From contig QZKK01000054.1 in the NCBI GenBank assembly GCA_003599475.1, positions 1 through 24,262 of the forward strand: a DNA stretch of 24,262 nt, given 5' to 3'. Positions 22,570 through 24,262 of this stretch are shown one piece after another (position 1 is the stretch's first letter; every line of letters begins with the position of its first letter). Made by a program: the position numbers and the translations under genes. Under the pieces are notes generated by a model. That model was not told the origin of the DNA and made no database searches. It worked only from the letters and a program-made list of their open reading frames with translations. Source of the stretch: Desulfobacteraceae bacterium (lineage in GTDB: Bacteria; Desulfobacterota; Desulfobacteria; Desulfobacterales; SURF-15).

Positions 22570-23675
22570 TCACCCCGCCTCATGGTTCGCCGGATCTCGG
22601 CCGCTACAAGCCCCACGGGGACCACGTGCCTCACGGCGCCTATCTTGAGGGCCGCGCCCGGCATTCCCCAAACGACGCTCGTCTGCTCGTTTTGGGCGAT
22701 GGTGTCCCCGCCCGCCGACTTGATCGCCGCAAGCCCTTTGGCACCATCCGAGCCCATTCCGGTCAGCACTACCCCGACCGCCTTAGGACCGAAGGTCTCG
22801 GCGACACTTTCGAACAAGGGGTCGGCCGCCGGGCGAACCCCGTGCACAGGCTCCCCGCTGTCGAGCACCACGCGAGCAGCGCCGCCAACCTTGTGCACGC
22901 GCATGTGCGACCCGTGCGGCGCTATCAGTGCCATGCCGTGTGTCAAGGGCATGCCGTCGACCGCTTCGCGCACCTGGACCTCGCTCCGTACGTTGAGCCG
23001 TTGCGCGAGAGACGACGAGAACCCCGGCGGGAGATGCTGCACGATAAGGTATGCGGCCGGCAGAGACGCCGGCAGCCCCTCGAACACGCGCTCGAGAGCG
23101 GGGGGTCCGCCGGTGGACGCGGCTATCGCCACGACGGTCTCGGCTCTTGGTGGTGCACCCATGGAAACGCGCGGTTCGCGCGGCGTGCCGGGCGCTGCCT
23201 CGCCGGGCTCCCCGTGCTCAGCCACCGCAGCCGCACGGGCACCCGACTCTTCCCTCGCGTGAGCGGCGTGTGTGGGGTCGATGCGGTAGGCGGTCCGTAT
23301 CTTCTTGAGCAGGATCTCGGCTAGATCGCTTATCGAACTGGCGAACCCGGCCTTGGGCTTGGAGATGAAGTCCACGGCTCCGGCCGCGAGCGCCTGGTAC
23401 GTGGTGTCGGGATCGTCGATCGTGCTGAGCATGAGAACCCGCGCGTCGCTGTGCTTGGCGATATGCGGCAGGGCCTCCAGCCCGGTGAGATCGGGCATCT
23501 GAATGTCGAGCGTGATGACGTCGGGCGAGAGATCCCGCGCCTTCTCGATCGCCTCGACTCCCGTGCTCGCCACACCCACGATCTCGATACGCGGGTCGAG
23601 AGAGAGGGCCCGCGACAGCATCTGCCGAATCAGGGCCGAGTCATCGACTATGAGGACCTTGATCGTCGAGAGCAT
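22566..23675 (-). CDS. cheB: Chemotaxis protein-glutamate methylesterase CheB
   Basis: A full-length 369-residue CheB. The N-terminal receiver has LIVDDSALIR (Asp11/12), phospho-acceptor Asp57 in ITLDIQMPDL and the FISKP lysine. An Ala/Glu/Pro-rich linker (~140-175) follows. The methylesterase domain contains the catalytic Ser in AIAASTGGPPAL, the His in VQHLPPGFSSSLAQRL and the Asp in VLTGMGSDGAKGL. CheB removes methyl groups from chemoreceptor glutamates when phosphorylated by CheA. It lies in a cheW-cheY-cheB-cheA order, 13 bases after cheY and overlapping cheA by four. Codon third positions are overwhelmingly G or C, unlike the genes before 22.1 kb. Confidence 0.96.
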   Translation of the reverse strand: MLSTIKVLIVDDSALIRQMLSRALSLDPRIEIVGVASTGVEAIEKARDLSPDVITLDIQMPDLTGLEALPHIAKHSDARVLMLSTIDDPDTTYQALAAGAVDFISKPKAGFASSISDLAEILLKKIRTAYRIDPTHAAHAREESGARAAAVAEHGEPGEAAPGTPREPRVSMGAPPRAETVVAIAASTGGPPALERVFEGLPASLPAAYLIVQHLPPGFSSSLAQRLNVRSEVQVREAVDGMPLTHGMALIAPHGSHMRVHKVGGAARVVLDSGEPVHGVRPAADPLFESVAETFGPKAVGVVLTGMGSDGAKGLAAIKSAGGDTIAQNEQTSVVWGMPGAALKIGAVRHVVPVGLVAAEIRRTMRRGE

Positions 23676-23688
23676 GGTGCCGCGGATC

Positions 23689-24060
23689 TCAGTGAGCCTG
23701 GCTTTGGAGGCACTTCTTGACGGTCTCGAGAACCTTGGTCGGCTGGAAGGGCTTGACCAAGAAGTCCATCGCCCCCGACTCCAGCGCCTCCACGATCATC
23801 TTCTGCTGACCCATCGCGCTCACCATGAGTACCCGGGCGGCGGTGTCGCGGGACCGGATCTCCCGCAGCGCCTCCAGCCCACTCATCTCGGGCATGGTGA
23901 TATCCATGGTCACGAGGTCCGGCTGCACTTCATCGTATTTTTCGACGGCATCGCGTCCGTTGACGGCCTCGTGGATCACGTAGCCTTCCTTGGACAGGAT
24001 GTCTCGAATCATCATCCTCATGAATGCGGCATCATCTACGACGAGGATGGTCTTAGTCAT
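23689..24060 (-). CDS. cheY: Chemotaxis response regulator CheY
   Basis: A 123-residue single-domain receiver: TILVVDDAAFMRMMIRDILS (Asp9/10), phospho-acceptor Asp53 in VTMDITMPEMSG, the Ser of MVSAMGQ and the Lys of FLVKPF. Phospho-CheY acts on the flagellar motor switch. The start is set at ATG 24060, with GGGGAGG a few bases upstream; the longer version to 24084 adds residues not typical of CheY. It overlaps the end of cheW by eight bases and precedes cheB by 13, so it is part of one operon. Confidence 0.92.
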   Translation of the reverse strand: MTKTILVVDDAAFMRMMIRDILSKEGYVIHEAVNGRDAVEKYDEVQPDLVTMDITMPEMSGLEALREIRSRDTAARVLMVSAMGQQKMIVEALESGAMDFLVKPFQPTKVLETVKKCLQSQAH

Positions 24061-24262
24061 CGGCCTCCCCTTCCATGGCGGCACGATCCGTTGAGGCCGT
24101 ACGGGAGTAGTCGGTCTTCGGCACTGCCTCGTCGAGGTCGAGCAGGATGATCAGTCGGCCCTCCCGCTCCACCACGCCTGTGATCGCGGCAGCCGTCTCG
24201 GGGCTCAGCGCGCCTTCCGGCGCGGGCTGGATCGTGTCGGTGTCGATGCTCACGACCTCGTT
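24053..24262 (-). CDS. cheW: CheW-like adaptor, C-terminal part (5' end outside window)
   Basis: The last 69 residues of a protein open to the window edge: NEVVSIDTDTIQPAPEG, then ITGVVEREGRLIILLDLDEAV. This matches the final strands of the CheW SH3-like fold, where the linker before GV...GR-LI-LLD-L is diagnostic. CheW couples receptors to CheA. The C-terminal tail is short and acidic. It overlaps cheY by eight bases and is the most upstream visible gene of the chemotaxis operon. Confidence 0.8.
   Translation of the reverse strand, partial: NEVVSIDTDTIQPAPEGALSPETAAAITGVVEREGRLIILLDLDEAVPKTDYSRTASTDRAAMEGEADD

Noticed and set aside
22504..23324. Long plus-strand frames opposite cheB and cheA
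   Set aside because: Shadows produced by GC-rich codon usage of cheB, whose catalytic motifs are clear on the minus strand.

Overview
The window looks like a stretch of a Gram-negative, probably Desulfobacterota-like genome (an inference from the hybrid-kinase families, the solute-binding lipoprotein and the intergenic style; nothing here fixes the taxon). Its last ~2.1 kb look compositionally foreign. Both ends cut through genes (katG at the left, cheW at the right), so the window may be a whole metagenomic contig. I saw no rRNA, tRNA, CRISPR array or transposase.

Layout. 2-1414: 3' part of katG. 1415-19005: an island in which four paralogous hybrid histidine kinases alternate with four toxin-antitoxin (TA) modules. 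The order is kinase H-box remnant (~1.8 kb), PIN/RHH pair, kinase 1 (frameshifted), HicBA, kinase 2, receiver fragment, UPF0175/DUF3368 pair with truncated toxin, Phd/PIN pair, kinase 3, then a solute-binding lipoprotein directly followed by kinase 4. Gaps hold short dispersed repeats (44, ~45 and ~62 bp), hairpins and gene scraps. 19006-19634: a decayed gap with a cyclase-like TPR scrap. 19635-22026: a CorC/HlyC-type CBS membrane protein and an AI-2E-family permease. 22093-24262, minus strand: cheW-cheY-cheB-cheA, GC-rich, with cheA cut off after its Hpt domain.

How the genes work together. The kinases share one C-terminal cassette: coiled coil, HisKA_3 H-box (LHDHLQQ), HATPase, and a NarL-type receiver that stops just after the AIRG motif with no HTH output domain. 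The front ends differ: kinase 1 is soluble with four PAS domains, kinase 2 has a multi-pass membrane sensor plus three PAS, kinase 3 has double-Cache/HAMP/PAS/GAF, and kinase 4 has a periplasmic helical domain/HAMP/PAS next to a solute-binding protein. They therefore look like different inputs on one output cassette, expanded by duplication. Remnants at 1.8, 3.1, 10.3, 11.1 and 19.4 kb show continuing recombination and decay. The TA modules occupy the gaps, two with clear promoters and autoregulatory-looking repeats.

The main cautions are the single-base frameshift in kinase 1, which could be a sequencing error, and the abrupt composition change near 22.1 kb, which could be an assembly join or a transfer boundary.
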